From Peribacillus faecalis (GTDB taxonomy: Bacteria; Bacillota; Bacilli; Bacillales; DSM-1321): 64,000 nt of DNA. This document shows, piece after piece, positions 51,687 to 60,526 of this stretch. The stretch's first letter is position 1. Every line of letters begins with the position of its first letter. The DNA is taken from positions 1-64,000 of the forward strand of contig NZ_JACXSI010000004.1 in assembly GCF_014712675.1 (NCBI RefSeq), read 5' to 3'. The notes below the pieces were generated by a model. That model had not been told where the DNA came from, did not search any database, and was given only the letters and a program-made list of their open reading frames with translations. The translations under genes and the position numbers were made by a program.

Positions 51687-52650
51687 TTGAAGAGCTGGAA
51701 AATTACTGTCGTATTAATAGTCTTGCTAAGCGTCCTGCCAGCGACACCAAATAATAGTGAAGCGGCAGAAACAGATGGGAATGATTATCCGATAGTGCTC
51801 GTTCACGTTTTAGCTGGCTGGGGCCCTGATGAGGCTTTAGGCATTAAATATTGGGGAGGATTTAAAGATTTAGTCTCCTACTTGAACAGTAAAGGCCACG
51901 AAACATATGCCGCAACGGTGTCGGCCCAGTTTCCAGCAACTATGATCGTTCTGTAGAACACTATTATTATATTAAAAGCGGACGTGTCGATTACGGAGCG
52001 GCTCATGCCGAAGAACATGGTCACAGCCGATATGGACGCACCTACCTCGGCATATATCCTGAATGGGATGAAAATAATCCTGTCCATCTAATCGGTCATA
52101 GTATGGGCGGTCTCACTATTCGCGGTGTAACAGATTTGCTCCGGGAAGGCAGTGAAAAAGAGCGTGCTTATCATGAAGCCCATCCAGAAACTGAAGCAAT
52201 GTCCCCTTTATTTGCAGGCGGACATAATTGGATTTTCAGCAACACGAATCTTACCACTCCTCATAACGGCAGTCAATATGCAGATGACGAAAGTCGCGGA
52301 GCCGCACTGATTAAAGAAATTGTTCTAAACCTCGCAAAAATCACCGGAAAGAACCCCGACTCGCTTATTTACGATTTCAAATTAGACCAATGGGGCCTGA
52401 AACGAGCAAAAGGTGAGAAATTTACAACATACTTAAATCGCGTCATAGCAAGCAATATTTGGACAAGCGAAGACATTAGCGTCACCGACTTAAGCACACC
52501 CGGAGCACAAGTCAACAATAGTTGGATGAATACATTTCCTGATGTTTATTATTTCTCTCAGCCTTAACCACATATAGAAGCCCACAAACCGGACACCAAG
52601 TACCAAATGCCATTCCTATAAAGGTGCTTCTACCAGTAGGTTTACATTAA
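51687..52650 (+). pseudogene. Secreted lipase, family I.5-like, frameshifted and truncated
   Basis: A signal peptide and the start of a Geobacillus-type lipase (YPIVLVHVLAGWG, then IKYWGG) lead to a premature stop at 51956. In another frame the protein continues SSNYDRSVEHYYYIKSGRVD, GAAHAEEHGHSRYGRTY and GHSMGG (nucleophile Ser), then IYDFKLDQWGLKRAKGEKF. A second shift near 52560 gives LTTYRSPQTGHQ before the sequence ends at TAA 52648-52650, about 100 residues short of the family's length. The oxyanion motif also reads HVLAGW instead of HG. The start is TTG 51687 with AAAGGAGG. Inactive. Confidence 0.85.
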
Positions 52651-52848
52651 CAGTTTTTAACTAAGTATTTTTCACTACAAAACTATTAATAATTGAAAAA
52701 ATAAGGCATTACAATATATTGAACAATTTAAATTAGACTTCACTTTTTTTAGAAATAGAGAAAGCCACAACAGCTTGGAACACAAGCATTGCGGCCTTAA
52801 AATGGTACAAACAGCGAACTCCGTATTTTACCTGCCATCTATTCATTA

Positions 52849-54231
52849 TCACAGCATAACTCCAAAAACAGTACCTCGGTTAAAATCAGTCACTTTCATC
52901 GAGCCGTTTACTCCCAAATAGAGGATTGTTTGGTCCAAATTCGTTCCCAAACTAACAAAATACGCCGGCTCTAAACCAAAATTATAATCAGTCTCAATAA
53001 TGCTAAAATCATCTGTTCCTATCCGTCCATAAGCTAAAACTCCTCTGGCCTCAGATTGGAATTTTTCCTTTCGGGCAAGATCGGTAAATACAACACTTCC
53101 GGTTAAATCAGGGATTCCGTTCCCCATATAAGCTTGCACTCCTGTAAGAGCCTTTCCTTCAAACTTTTCCGGGCGGGTGTCCTGATGAAAATAGCTTATC
53201 AAAGGAGAAAGACGACCCGCTGAAGATTTCACCGCTTCATTGTAATAGGCCATTGTTTTCTCATCGCCATTAGTCGAACAGTTCCTTATAATCGAAGTTG
53301 GGAAAACTCCCTCCCATGCCCGCCAGCCAAAGTTAATCAATCCTTCTTCGGCAGCTCCGGAGCGAACAAGCTCAGGAACCGGAATAGGTTTGTACGAATT
53401 GAATGCAAAAATGGTCTCTGCCAAATCTTGTCCAACATTTCCTGCATATTTGATATATTGATTATTGGTCCGTTGAAACGAAATGCCCGGTATGTTCCGA
53501 ACACCTTTAGCCATAAGAGTAAGTGTCTCCTGAATAGATTCAGGAAGTTCATCAAACCTCGTAACGGCGGGCGGAGTTTGACCTGATGTATTTTTAGAAA
53601 CATCAATTTCAATTATTTTTCCGGCTATCTCCAAATTATCCTGACTTAAATTAAATGGATCAAAGCCGGAACCACCATCTCCATTAGTTAAAATGAGTCT
53701 TCCTGTTTCAGGCGAGAAATTTAAGCTATTGACACCATTGTGATTCGAGAAGGGTCTTCTTATGTTTAGTAATGTCCTCTGTTTTTGAGGTCGGCCATTC
53801 GCTGCCCAACGCCATTCTTCTACAGTATCTATATGATCATATTGTTTATCCCTATCGTTCCATTTTAAGTTTAACGTTGCAGGGTCGCACGGGTTTGGCG
53901 AGAAGGATTCGCTAAACGCCCCAGCTCCCTGTGTACCCGCTACTGAGTAATGCAAATAAAACAGACCGTTATCAGAAAAACCGGGATGAAATGCCAGCCC
54001 CAACAATCCTCTTTCATCATATCCACCAGAAGCACCTAACTTGATAATTCGCGAGCGAATATCTAAAAATATCTTTAACCTTCCTTCTTTTATGTAAAAA
54101 ATCTCTCCAACCTGGGTTGCAACAAATAACGATTCACTTGAATCACCCGGAAAAATCGCTGTTCTCAATACAGTCGGCAAATTTACCTTGACTACAATCG
54201 GCAATAAACGAACTTTTACTTTTTTCGGCAA
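52849..54231 (-). CDS. PQQ-dependent sugar dehydrogenase-like beta-propeller protein
   Basis: A 460-aa protein of the soluble glucose/sorbosone dehydrogenase family. GYDERGLLGLAFHPGF near residue 70 and FSNHNGVNSLNFSPETGRL near 165 (catalytic His) are the family motifs, and NGDGGSGFDPFNLSQD near 190 corresponds to the calcium/PQQ region. The C-terminus has LARKEKFQSEARGVLAYGRI. No signal peptide is visible, so it may be cytoplasmic or surface-released. TTG 54231 has AGAGAGG upstream and is preferred to GTG 54240. PQQ biosynthesis genes are not in the window. A single gene. Confidence 0.78.
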   Translation of the reverse strand: MPKKVKVRLLPIVVKVNLPTVLRTAIFPGDSSESLFVATQVGEIFYIKEGRLKIFLDIRSRIIKLGASGGYDERGLLGLAFHPGFSDNGLFYLHYSVAGTQGAGAFSESFSPNPCDPATLNLKWNDRDKQYDHIDTVEEWRWAANGRPQKQRTLLNIRRPFSNHNGVNSLNFSPETGRLILTNGDGGSGFDPFNLSQDNLEIAGKIIEIDVSKNTSGQTPPAVTRFDELPESIQETLTLMAKGVRNIPGISFQRTNNQYIKYAGNVGQDLAETIFAFNSYKPIPVPELVRSGAAEEGLINFGWRAWEGVFPTSIIRNCSTNGDEKTMAYYNEAVKSSAGRLSPLISYFHQDTRPEKFEGKALTGVQAYMGNGIPDLTGSVVFTDLARKEKFQSEARGVLAYGRIGTDDFSIIETDYNFGLEPAYFVSLGTNLDQTILYLGVNGSMKVTDFNRGTVFGVML

Positions 54232-54361
54232 ACCGCACACCTCTCTTCATATTCTTCTATCAAGATATGATTAGAATTGTTTCTTTAATACAAGGAGGTC
54301 ATAAAAAGAACGATGATATCATAAAACAAGGAATAGCATACTTATGTTGGAGGCGGAGTTT

Positions 54362-54928
54362 ATGAAGAATACAAAAAGAAAAGCCGCTCCGTATTGGCAG
54401 CACCCTTTATTAAAAGTCAAGTATGACTCTGCAGAAATTTCATCAACTGCAAAACTATTACTTACAGCTGTATTAAGCTCATCTGCCGCCATCTTTCAGT
54501 CAGCAGGCGGTTTTATGCCCGGCATCGGTTTTGTTGTTAGCCCCTTGACGACTTTGCCCATCTTTCTGGCAACATTTGTATCTGTTAAATATGGGATTCT
54601 TTCTTATTTTGTTACGATTCTGCTTTTATTGTTAATCCAACCGAGCGAACTCTTTATTTTCCCCTTCACAACAGGGATTCTGGGATTAGCACTTGGTGTA
54701 GCCTTCCCGAAGTCAAGAGTATTCGTTGTTCTCACAGCGGGAGCCTCATTATTTATAGGTATCGTAGCGCTTCTTTATCTTTTCCGTTTTCCTGTGTTAG
54801 GACCGGCTGTCGGTACATCTTTTCAGTTGCTTTCCTTATTGCTCATAGCATTATTCTGCATTCTCTATGCTTGGTTAGCGGCAACAGCATGTTCTTTTAT
54901 TCTAAAACGTATTATCCGTAAGCGTTAG
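54362..54928 (+). CDS. Hypothetical integral membrane protein, 188 aa
   Basis: A basic N-terminus is followed by about five to six membrane helices (from AKLLLTAVLSSSAAIFQSAG onward) and a KRIIRKR end. The length and helix layout resemble ECF-type substrate-binding (S) components or DUF2232-like proteins, but no motif allows assignment. ATG 54362 follows GGAGGCGGAG; an ATG 18 nt upstream lacks such a site. A hairpin (AGCTCC 54940-54945 with GGAGCT 54959-54964) follows. Confidence 0.55.
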   Translation: MKNTKRKAAPYWQHPLLKVKYDSAEISSTAKLLLTAVLSSSAAIFQSAGGFMPGIGFVVSPLTTLPIFLATFVSVKYGILSYFVTILLLLLIQPSELFIFPFTTGILGLALGVAFPKSRVFVVLTAGASLFIGIVALLYLFRFPVLGPAVGTSFQLLSLLLIALFCILYAWLAATACSFILKRIIRKR

Positions 54929-54996
54929 CATAACAAAGAAGCTCCAAACCATTGATTAGGAGCTACTAGCAAAAATCATTCAAAATCCCATCCGGA

Positions 54997-55533
54997 TTAA
55001 CCATGTCCATCTGCAGTATATGCCTGCTCTTTAGTAGCGTAAATCGTGCCAATTGGGTGATTAGGCGGTGCATAGATTGAATAGAGCTTTAATGGACCAT
55101 CCCCTACATTTACAATATTATTCCACATACCGGCAGGTACTATGATGGCAGTTTGCGGGTCAATTTTCCTAACAAAATCTATATGATTTTGGTCCTTACC
55201 CATTTGAACAAGCCCTTTCCCTTGAGAAACATGCAGGAATACATCGATGTCAGGGAACATCTGTAAACCAATATCCTCACCCTTATTGAGGCTCATTAAT
55301 GTAATTTGAAATTGTGATCCTGTCCATAGCGCTGTACGATAAGTATCATTTCGTAAAGTAGCTTGATGAATATTTACAACAAAAGGCTGTCCCCCATAAT
55401 CTGTTAAAGCAACTGGAACTTGACGATTCATCGGCTGAAAGAAAGAATAATTTTGCGTGCTATAAACCGACTGTCTATATATGGGGACAGTATTATGGGG
55501 ATGGTATGAATAACTATTTGGAACGTAATACAT
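54997..55533 (-). CDS. Cupin-domain protein lacking canonical metal ligands
   Basis: A 178-aa protein with a Tyr/Pro-rich N-terminus (MYYVPNSYSYHPHN) and a single cupin barrel: GEDIGLQMFPDIDVFLHVS near residue 96 and VPAGMWNNIVNVGDGPLKLY near 140, ending YAPPNHPIGTIYATKEQA. Related Bacillus and Paenibacillus cupins have His at the Phe of MFP and at the first Asn of WNN; here both are replaced, so metal binding is probably lost. ATG 55533 begins the family's usual N-terminus; a longer in-frame extension upstream is not protein-like. Function unknown. Confidence 0.7.
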   Translation of the reverse strand: MYYVPNSYSYHPHNTVPIYRQSVYSTQNYSFFQPMNRQVPVALTDYGGQPFVVNIHQATLRNDTYRTALWTGSQFQITLMSLNKGEDIGLQMFPDIDVFLHVSQGKGLVQMGKDQNHIDFVRKIDPQTAIIVPAGMWNNIVNVGDGPLKLYSIYAPPNHPIGTIYATKEQAYTADGHG

Positions 55534-55713
55534 TTTCTCAATCCTCTCCATAAATGATACGATTATTTTATGCATCATGTTAGATGATCGTACTAATTTT
55601 AGAGTGGAGCGACTTTGAAAACTTCCTTCAAAATAGTTTTTAAGTTTTGGCAAAAATATTCTTGAAGCAGAAGTGCTCTCATATAACTCTAATAACTCAC
55701 ATCCCTCCATTAA

Positions 55714-56075
55714 TCAACACCTACCTGCCGGGGTTTCACGAAGGAGGAACAGATAGTCAGATTCTTCCATAATATTAGCAACTCCGAATTTTCCAACCAT
55801 AGATTGAAGATTTTGAGTGTCATAGACTAATGCATCGAAGTAAAGCTTTTTGGCGTAATGGCTTGGTGGATAGGTTGTTTTTCGGATGTACGTCCATACT
55901 TCCATGCTTGAACAATACGTGTCAATAAGTATGGTAATGCTCCTCCGCCATGCAAAAAACACAAATTTAGATTCGGCAATTATTCCCGCATGCCACTCGT
56001 CAGAGAAATATTCGGACCGGTTGTAACGGTTCTTCCATTCCTGGCCCCTGTGTTCCGACTGCTGAGTAAGTCATA
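55714..56075 (-). pseudogene. Remnant of an amidohydrolase-2 / ACMSD-like decarboxylase
   Basis: One frame gives LPNLNLCFLHGGGALPYLL and TRIVQAWKYG. After a shift, another gives VWTYIRKTTYPPSHYAKKLY, FDALVYDTQNLQSMVGKFG, VANIMEESDYLFLLRETPAG. These are the C-terminal segments of aminocarboxymuconate-semialdehyde decarboxylase-type metal hydrolases, with the HGGG motif retained and the final SDYPF changed to SDYLF. The N-terminal two thirds are missing. It lies at the 3' end of the meta-cleavage operon, so it was probably a decarboxylase of the same pathway. Confidence 0.72.
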
Positions 56076-56083
56076 CACTTTGA

Positions 56084-56869
56084 TTAGCTTGTGATAGTTT
56101 CTAATTGATCAATCCACTGTATTGTTAATAAATTTGGCAAGCCCGATACTTCATGATCAATCTCTATATACTTTTTACACTTTACAGTCGCTACACATTC
56201 AATATATGTATGACGATGCTCAATCAATATTTTATAACTGCCTATATTCGGTAAAGAATAATTCGGCAATAAACCGCTCTTTTGACAATATTTCGTTTTA
56301 TAGAAGCCCCCTAACAGATTCGGTAGTTCATTCAGCTTTCGCTCTGTTAAGTGTGCCCTGATCAACGTTGAACTGATTTTTTGTTTATTCCATTTTTGCT
56401 CTTCAATCACTGTCAGACCGACTTTATTTGCGGCTGCATACCGTTCTAGAGTGTGAATATTTCCGCTTGCTTTTGCGCCGTATGTATAATCGAAACCGCA
56501 AATGATTTCCTTTGCATTCAATCCAACAATATAATCATTTAAAAATGTATCAGCTTCTACTTTAGCCAATGTCTTTGTGAACTCCACGACATAAAAGATA
56601 TCCACGCCAAGATTCGCTAGTTTTTCGGCCTTCTGTTCAAGAGGTTCTAAATAAGCAACTTCTTCTGAAAATAACACACTTTTAGGATGCGGAAAAAACG
56701 AGAGAACCGCCGTTGATAACTGTTGTAATTCCGCTTTTTCTTTCGCTGCACAAATCACTTTTTGATGTCCTAAATGCACGCCGTCAAAATAACCGAGTGC
56801 TATCGCTGCATTCGGAGCTTCTTTTTTGATTTCATGTAAGTTATCAGCATTTACATAAATTACCTGCAT
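56084..56869 (-). CDS. Stand-alone FAD synthetase (FMN adenylyltransferase)
   Basis: A 261-aa protein with the N-terminal adenylyltransferase domain of RibC/RibF enzymes: IALGYFDGVHLGHQKVI at residue 23 (nucleotide-binding GxFDGxHxGH), SFFPHPKSVLF near 58, CGFDYTYGAKASGNI near 124 and ISSTLIRAHL near 167. The riboflavin kinase domain is reduced to about 80 degenerate residues lacking its GxxxGFPTAN motif, so it should make FAD from FMN only. As part of an operon with a flavin reductase and meta-cleavage enzymes it is probably a pathway-specific FAD supplier, not the housekeeping enzyme. Confidence 0.82.
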   Translation of the reverse strand: MQVIYVNADNLHEIKKEAPNAAIALGYFDGVHLGHQKVICAAKEKAELQQLSTAVLSFFPHPKSVLFSEEVAYLEPLEQKAEKLANLGVDIFYVVEFTKTLAKVEADTFLNDYIVGLNAKEIICGFDYTYGAKASGNIHTLERYAAANKVGLTVIEEQKWNKQKISSTLIRAHLTERKLNELPNLLGGFYKTKYCQKSGLLPNYSLPNIGSYKILIEHRHTYIECVATVKCKKYIEIDHEVSGLPNLLTIQWIDQLETITS

Positions 56870-56887
56870 AGCGATTCTCTCCTTTAC

Positions 56888-57880
56888 TTATCTCATTAAA
56901 TTTTGTGCGACTTCATAAATTAAATCTTCTTGCCCTCCGACTGTCTTCATTTCGCCGACTTTCATTAATAAATCACGTTCATCAACACCAAATTGTTTGG
57001 CGGCCTTCTGTGCATGCAGTAAAAAACTGGAATATACACCTGAATAGCCTAAAATCAGGCTACTGCCTGTAATCTCTTGCGGTTGCTGCATGAGTGGCGC
57101 GATGACTACATTTGCTGTGTCAGTTAATTTATATAAATCAATGCCGGTTTCATAACCGAGTTTTTCTAAAACAGCCACCATCACTTCTATTTGCGTATTG
57201 CCAGCACCAGCGCCTAAGGCACGCATGCTCCCGTCAATATAAGTCGCACCTGCTTCTACAGCTGCAATCGTGTTGGCCATCGCCATCGACAAGTTATTGT
57301 GCGCATGGAAACCAATCTCGCATTGCACATTTTGTCTTAGTGCGGAGATTCGCTCAGTCACATCTTTCGGAAGCATTGCTCCTGCAGAATCTGTTACATA
57401 AACAATTTCTGCGCCGTAGCTCTCAAACAATTTGGCTTGCTCTACAATTTTTTCAGGAGGAGCCATATGACTCATCATTAAGAATCCGGCCGTTTTCAAT
57501 CCCAGTTCGCGAGATAACTGAATGTGCTGTGCAGCTACGTCGGCCTCCGTGACATGAGTTGCCACACGGACCATTTTCGCCCCTAATTTTGCTGCCTGCT
57601 CTAAATCATGTTTTGTTCCGATGCCAGGAATTAATAACACTGACACCTCCGATGTTGTGCATTCTGCCACTGCAGCTTCAATAAGCTTCAGTTCATCAGT
57701 GGCTGACAAGCCGTATTGCAAAGAAGATCCGCCCAATCCATCTCCATGGGAAACCTCAAAATAACGGACACCGGCTGCATTTAATCCTTTTGCCGCTTCA
57801 CGCACTTGCTCTACTGTAAATGTATGGCGTACAGAGTGGCTCCCGTCTCGAAGCGATACATCCAATAAATTCAATGTCAT
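56888..57880 (-). CDS. mhpE: 4-hydroxy-2-oxovalerate aldolase
   Basis: A 330-aa HMGL-like TIM-barrel aldolase (DmpG/BphI/MhpE) that cleaves 4-hydroxy-2-oxovalerate to pyruvate and acetaldehyde. [16 protein letters not shown] at residue 7 carries the catalytic Arg and metal-binding Asp. [12 protein letters not shown] near 42 is also conserved, and the His pair is in [11 protein letters not shown] near 198. It overlaps the upstream dehydrogenase gene by 4 nt, in keeping with the aldolase-dehydrogenase complex that channels acetaldehyde. Fourth gene of the operon. Confidence 0.95.
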   Translation of the reverse strand: MTLNLLDVSLRDGSHSVRHTFTVEQVREAAKGLNAAGVRYFEVSHGDGLGGSSLQYGLSATDELKLIEAAVAECTTSEVSVLLIPGIGTKHDLEQAAKLGAKMVRVATHVTEADVAAQHIQLSRELGLKTAGFLMMSHMAPPEKIVEQAKLFESYGAEIVYVTDSAGAMLPKDVTERISALRQNVQCEIGFHAHNNLSMAMANTIAAVEAGATYIDGSMRALGAGAGNTQIEVMVAVLEKLGYETGIDLYKLTDTANVVIAPLMQQPQEITGSSLILGYSGVYSSFLLHAQKAAKQFGVDERDLLMKVGEMKTVGGQEDLIYEVAQNLMR

Positions 57881-58764
57881 GAGAGAACCCCCTTCTCGCT
57901 CAGTAAATGTTTGGCCATTTCATTACCTACTTGCACGGCAGCAGCCGTCATAATATCCAAGTTGCCTGCGTATGCCGGTAAATAATCTGCGGCACCATTT
58001 ACTTCGATAAATACTGAAACCTTTTTGCCTTCAAAAATTGGCTGAGCCTTCAATGCATATCCCGGCACGTAACTTTGCACTTCCGCCACGATTTCTTGAA
58101 TGGACTTGGCTATCGCTGTTTCATGACCTTCTTCCGCTACTAAAGCATGGATGGCATCACGCATGATGATTGGCGGTTCAGCAGGGTTTAAGATAATAAT
58201 CGCTTTCCCCTTTTTTGCGCCTCCAACGACTTCAATCGCTTTCGATGTTGTACTTGTGAATTCATCAATATTTGCACGTGTTCCCGGTCCGGCTGAACGA
58301 CTTGCGATTGTCGCAACAATTTCAGCATACTCTACAGATACAACGCGATTAATTGCATGAATGACCGGAATTGTCGCTTGGCCGCCACATGTAACCATGT
58401 TCACGTTCGGCTTTTCGATATGTTCTTTTAAATTAACCGGCGGAACAGTAAATGGCCCGATTGCTGCCGGTGTTAAATCAATCACTCTTTTATTTGCGGC
58501 TGTCAGTACTTCACTATGATGTTTATGAGCATATGCACTTGTTGCATCAAATACAATATCCACTAAATCAAGGCGGTCCATTAAGCCGTCAATACCATTT
58601 GAAATCGTTTCGTAACCACGTTTTTTTGCTCTTATTAAGCCATCTGAATTCGAATCGATTCCAACCATGACACTCATGGATAACACTGGACTACGCTCAA
58701 TTTTATACATTAAATCCGTGCCAATATTTCCTGAACCGAGGATTCCTACCTTCAACTTTGTCAT
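57877..58764 (-). CDS. mhpF: Acetaldehyde dehydrogenase (acetylating)
   Basis: A 295-aa DmpF/BphJ/MhpF-type enzyme converting acetaldehyde and CoA to acetyl-CoA with NAD. The Rossmann motif is [17 protein letters not shown] at residue 5, and the catalytic Cys lies in [17 protein letters not shown] near 131. [20 protein letters not shown] near 168 is conserved. It has 4-nt overlaps with both the hydratase upstream and the aldolase downstream, indicating tight translational coupling. Confidence 0.95.
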   Translation of the reverse strand: MTKLKVGILGSGNIGTDLMYKIERSPVLSMSVMVGIDSNSDGLIRAKKRGYETISNGIDGLMDRLDLVDIVFDATSAYAHKHHSEVLTAANKRVIDLTPAAIGPFTVPPVNLKEHIEKPNVNMVTCGGQATIPVIHAINRVVSVEYAEIVATIASRSAGPGTRANIDEFTSTTSKAIEVVGGAKKGKAIIILNPAEPPIIMRDAIHALVAEEGHETAIAKSIQEIVAEVQSYVPGYALKAQPIFEGKKVSVFIEVNGAADYLPAYAGNLDIMTAAAVQVGNEMAKHLLSEKGVLS

Positions 58765-59561
58765 CGCTTCACCAACCCTCTCGAAATGTTAACGCTTACT
58801 TTGCCGAGAATCCCGAAATCAGCTTCGAACTCATCTCCTGCTTCAAAAGAAACCGCTTTTGACAGTGCTCCCGATAAAACGAACATACCTGGCTCAATTG
58901 TAATGCCATATACGCTTACTTCATTGGCTAGCCAAACAACCGCATTGAACGGATTTCCTAATACCGCCGCACTCGTCGATTCATCCAAAAACTGCCCATT
59001 CTTCTTCACAACCATCGGAATATTGGCAATATCCTCAATGTCAGAGAGCAATGTGCGCTTTTGACCTAAAATTGCACCTGCTGAAGAACCATTGTCTGCT
59101 ACTGTATCCTCGAATTTGATTTGCCAATCCTTAATCCGGCTATCGATTATTTCAACAGCAGGCACAACATAAGCTGTTGCATCAATGACATCTTGCACTG
59201 TCACATTCGGGCCCTTCAGCTCTTTATTAAAAACAAAGGCAATTTCAAACTCTACTTTCGGTTGCAAGAACCGATCAGCAGATACATCTTCTACTCCGTC
59301 ATATATCATTGTATCTAAAATAAAGCCGTAGTCCGGTGTATACACATTCAGCATTTCTTGCATTGCTTTGCTGGTTAAACCTATTTTCAGCCCTTTTACC
59401 GTCGCACCTGCGTTAACTTTCTGACGGATTTGTGCTAATTGCACTGTATAAGCGTCATTAGCTGTCATATTTTGATATGTATCAGTCAAAGGCGGTATTG
59501 GCTGTTTGAGACGTTCTGCCTCCAGTAATTGTGCTGCAGCTAATTGAATATCCATAGACAA
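58761..59561 (-). CDS. mhpD: 2-hydroxypenta-2,4-dienoate hydratase
   Basis: A 266-aa FAH-superfamily hydratase (MhpD/DmpE/TesE type) adding water to 2-hydroxypentadienoate to give 4-hydroxy-2-oxovalerate. [20 protein letters not shown] near residue 54 is the family signature, followed by [15 protein letters not shown] (metal-binding Glu pair) near 100 and [11 protein letters not shown] near 155. AAAAGGAGAATTG precedes the ATG. Second gene of the operon, 9 nt from the flavin reductase. Confidence 0.94.
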   Translation of the reverse strand: MSMDIQLAAAQLLEAERLKQPIPPLTDTYQNMTANDAYTVQLAQIRQKVNAGATVKGLKIGLTSKAMQEMLNVYTPDYGFILDTMIYDGVEDVSADRFLQPKVEFEIAFVFNKELKGPNVTVQDVIDATAYVVPAVEIIDSRIKDWQIKFEDTVADNGSSAGAILGQKRTLLSDIEDIANIPMVVKKNGQFLDESTSAAVLGNPFNAVVWLANEVSVYGITIEPGMFVLSGALSKAVSFEAGDEFEADFGILGKVSVNISRGLVKR

Positions 59562-59569
59562 TTCTCCTT

Positions 59570-60043
59570 TTATGACTCCACTGTAATAAAATCGACTAAC
59601 TGTCGATATTTGCCCCCGAAAAACAACAACGGTTTTTTATCTTCAACTTGTAAATCCGTCACTTTCCCGATGAATAAAGTATGGTCGCCTTCCACATGTT
59701 CCGCCACAACCTCACAGACAATTTGAGCAATTGCTCCTTTTAATACCGGAAGCCCAGCCAACTTTTCAAATTCAACTGCTTCACCGGGACGGCCCGCAAA
59801 ATGACGCGAGTAATGCTCCTGGTCTTCCGCTAAAATATTTACTGTATATTTTTTAGATTGTGCGACTTTCTCTAAAAATTTAGCTTTATGGCCAATTGAA
59901 ATAACAACCAGCTTCGGATCTAGTGACACAGACATAAAGCCGTTTGCCGTCATTCCATGTGTTTCTCCATCATTTTCGGTCAAAAGAACCGTTACCCCCG
60001 TTGCGAACTTGCCCATTGCATCCCTGAATAAACGATCATCCAT
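59570..60043 (-). CDS. Flavin reductase, HpaC-like
   Basis: A 157-aa split-barrel NAD(P)H:flavin oxidoreductase. MDDRLFRDAMGKFATGVTVL, GMTANGFMSVSLDPKLVVIS (flavin-binding, Ser) near residue 36 and AGRPGEAVEFEKL near 92 match the small component of two-component flavin monooxygenases such as HpaBC. It should supply reduced FAD or FMN to an aromatic hydroxylase, which must be encoded outside the window. ATG 60043 has GGGAGGA upstream; longer in-frame starts do not. First gene of the operon. Confidence 0.9.
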   Translation of the reverse strand: MDDRLFRDAMGKFATGVTVLLTENDGETHGMTANGFMSVSLDPKLVVISIGHKAKFLEKVAQSKKYTVNILAEDQEHYSRHFAGRPGEAVEFEKLAGLPVLKGAIAQIVCEVVAEHVEGDHTLFIGKVTDLQVEDKKPLLFFGGKYRQLVDFITVES

Positions 60044-60526
60044 TCCAAATTCCTCCCTTTTTCGAGTGAATAGTTTAATCATAAATGACTTCATTTTGAA
60101 TTAACATTGTAATTTTTATTGAATTTTCTGTTAAAAACAATAAAAATCACATAAAACAAATATGAAATTTTTGTTAATTATTTGCACAAAAAAAACGAGA
60201 ATTATCAACATATACAACGTAAAAAAGAGATAAATCTCCACATTAAAAATAATTTAACTTTTCTCTATTTCATACACTTCTTTTTCTGCTACGTTCTTTT
60301 TTTCTCTTGTAAATATAATTAACATCACATAAAATTCAGTTCACCGGATACAATTACCAGTTTATCCCACGAATTTTCATGCATCCGATTTAAAAAGATT
60401 AAGAATTAATATCGGAATGGAGGTGTTTAAAACGACTTTTTGAAAGCGTTAACATTTTTCTGGAATATTTTTTCCTGTAATTTAATGTGACTGAAGAAAA
60501 TTAAGATAATACAAGGAGGGTTTATT
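60044..60526. other. Divergent AT-rich regulatory region
   Basis: About 480 nt between the flavin-reductase operon (minus) and the MFS gene (plus). It contains the inverted repeat TTTTTATTG (60113-60121) / CAATAAAAA (60138-60146), whose left arm in the minus strand reads TTCAATAAAAA, a motif found twice more upstream of the hydrolase at 63868. It also contains the cre site at 60441. No gene is visible. Confidence 0.5.
60441..60454 (+). promoter_or_regulatory. Perfect cre site (CcpA)
   Basis: TGAAAGCGTTAACA matches TGWAANCGNTNWCA at every position. It lies 73 nt upstream of the MFS permease start, indicating carbon catabolite control of uptake. Confidence 0.78.
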
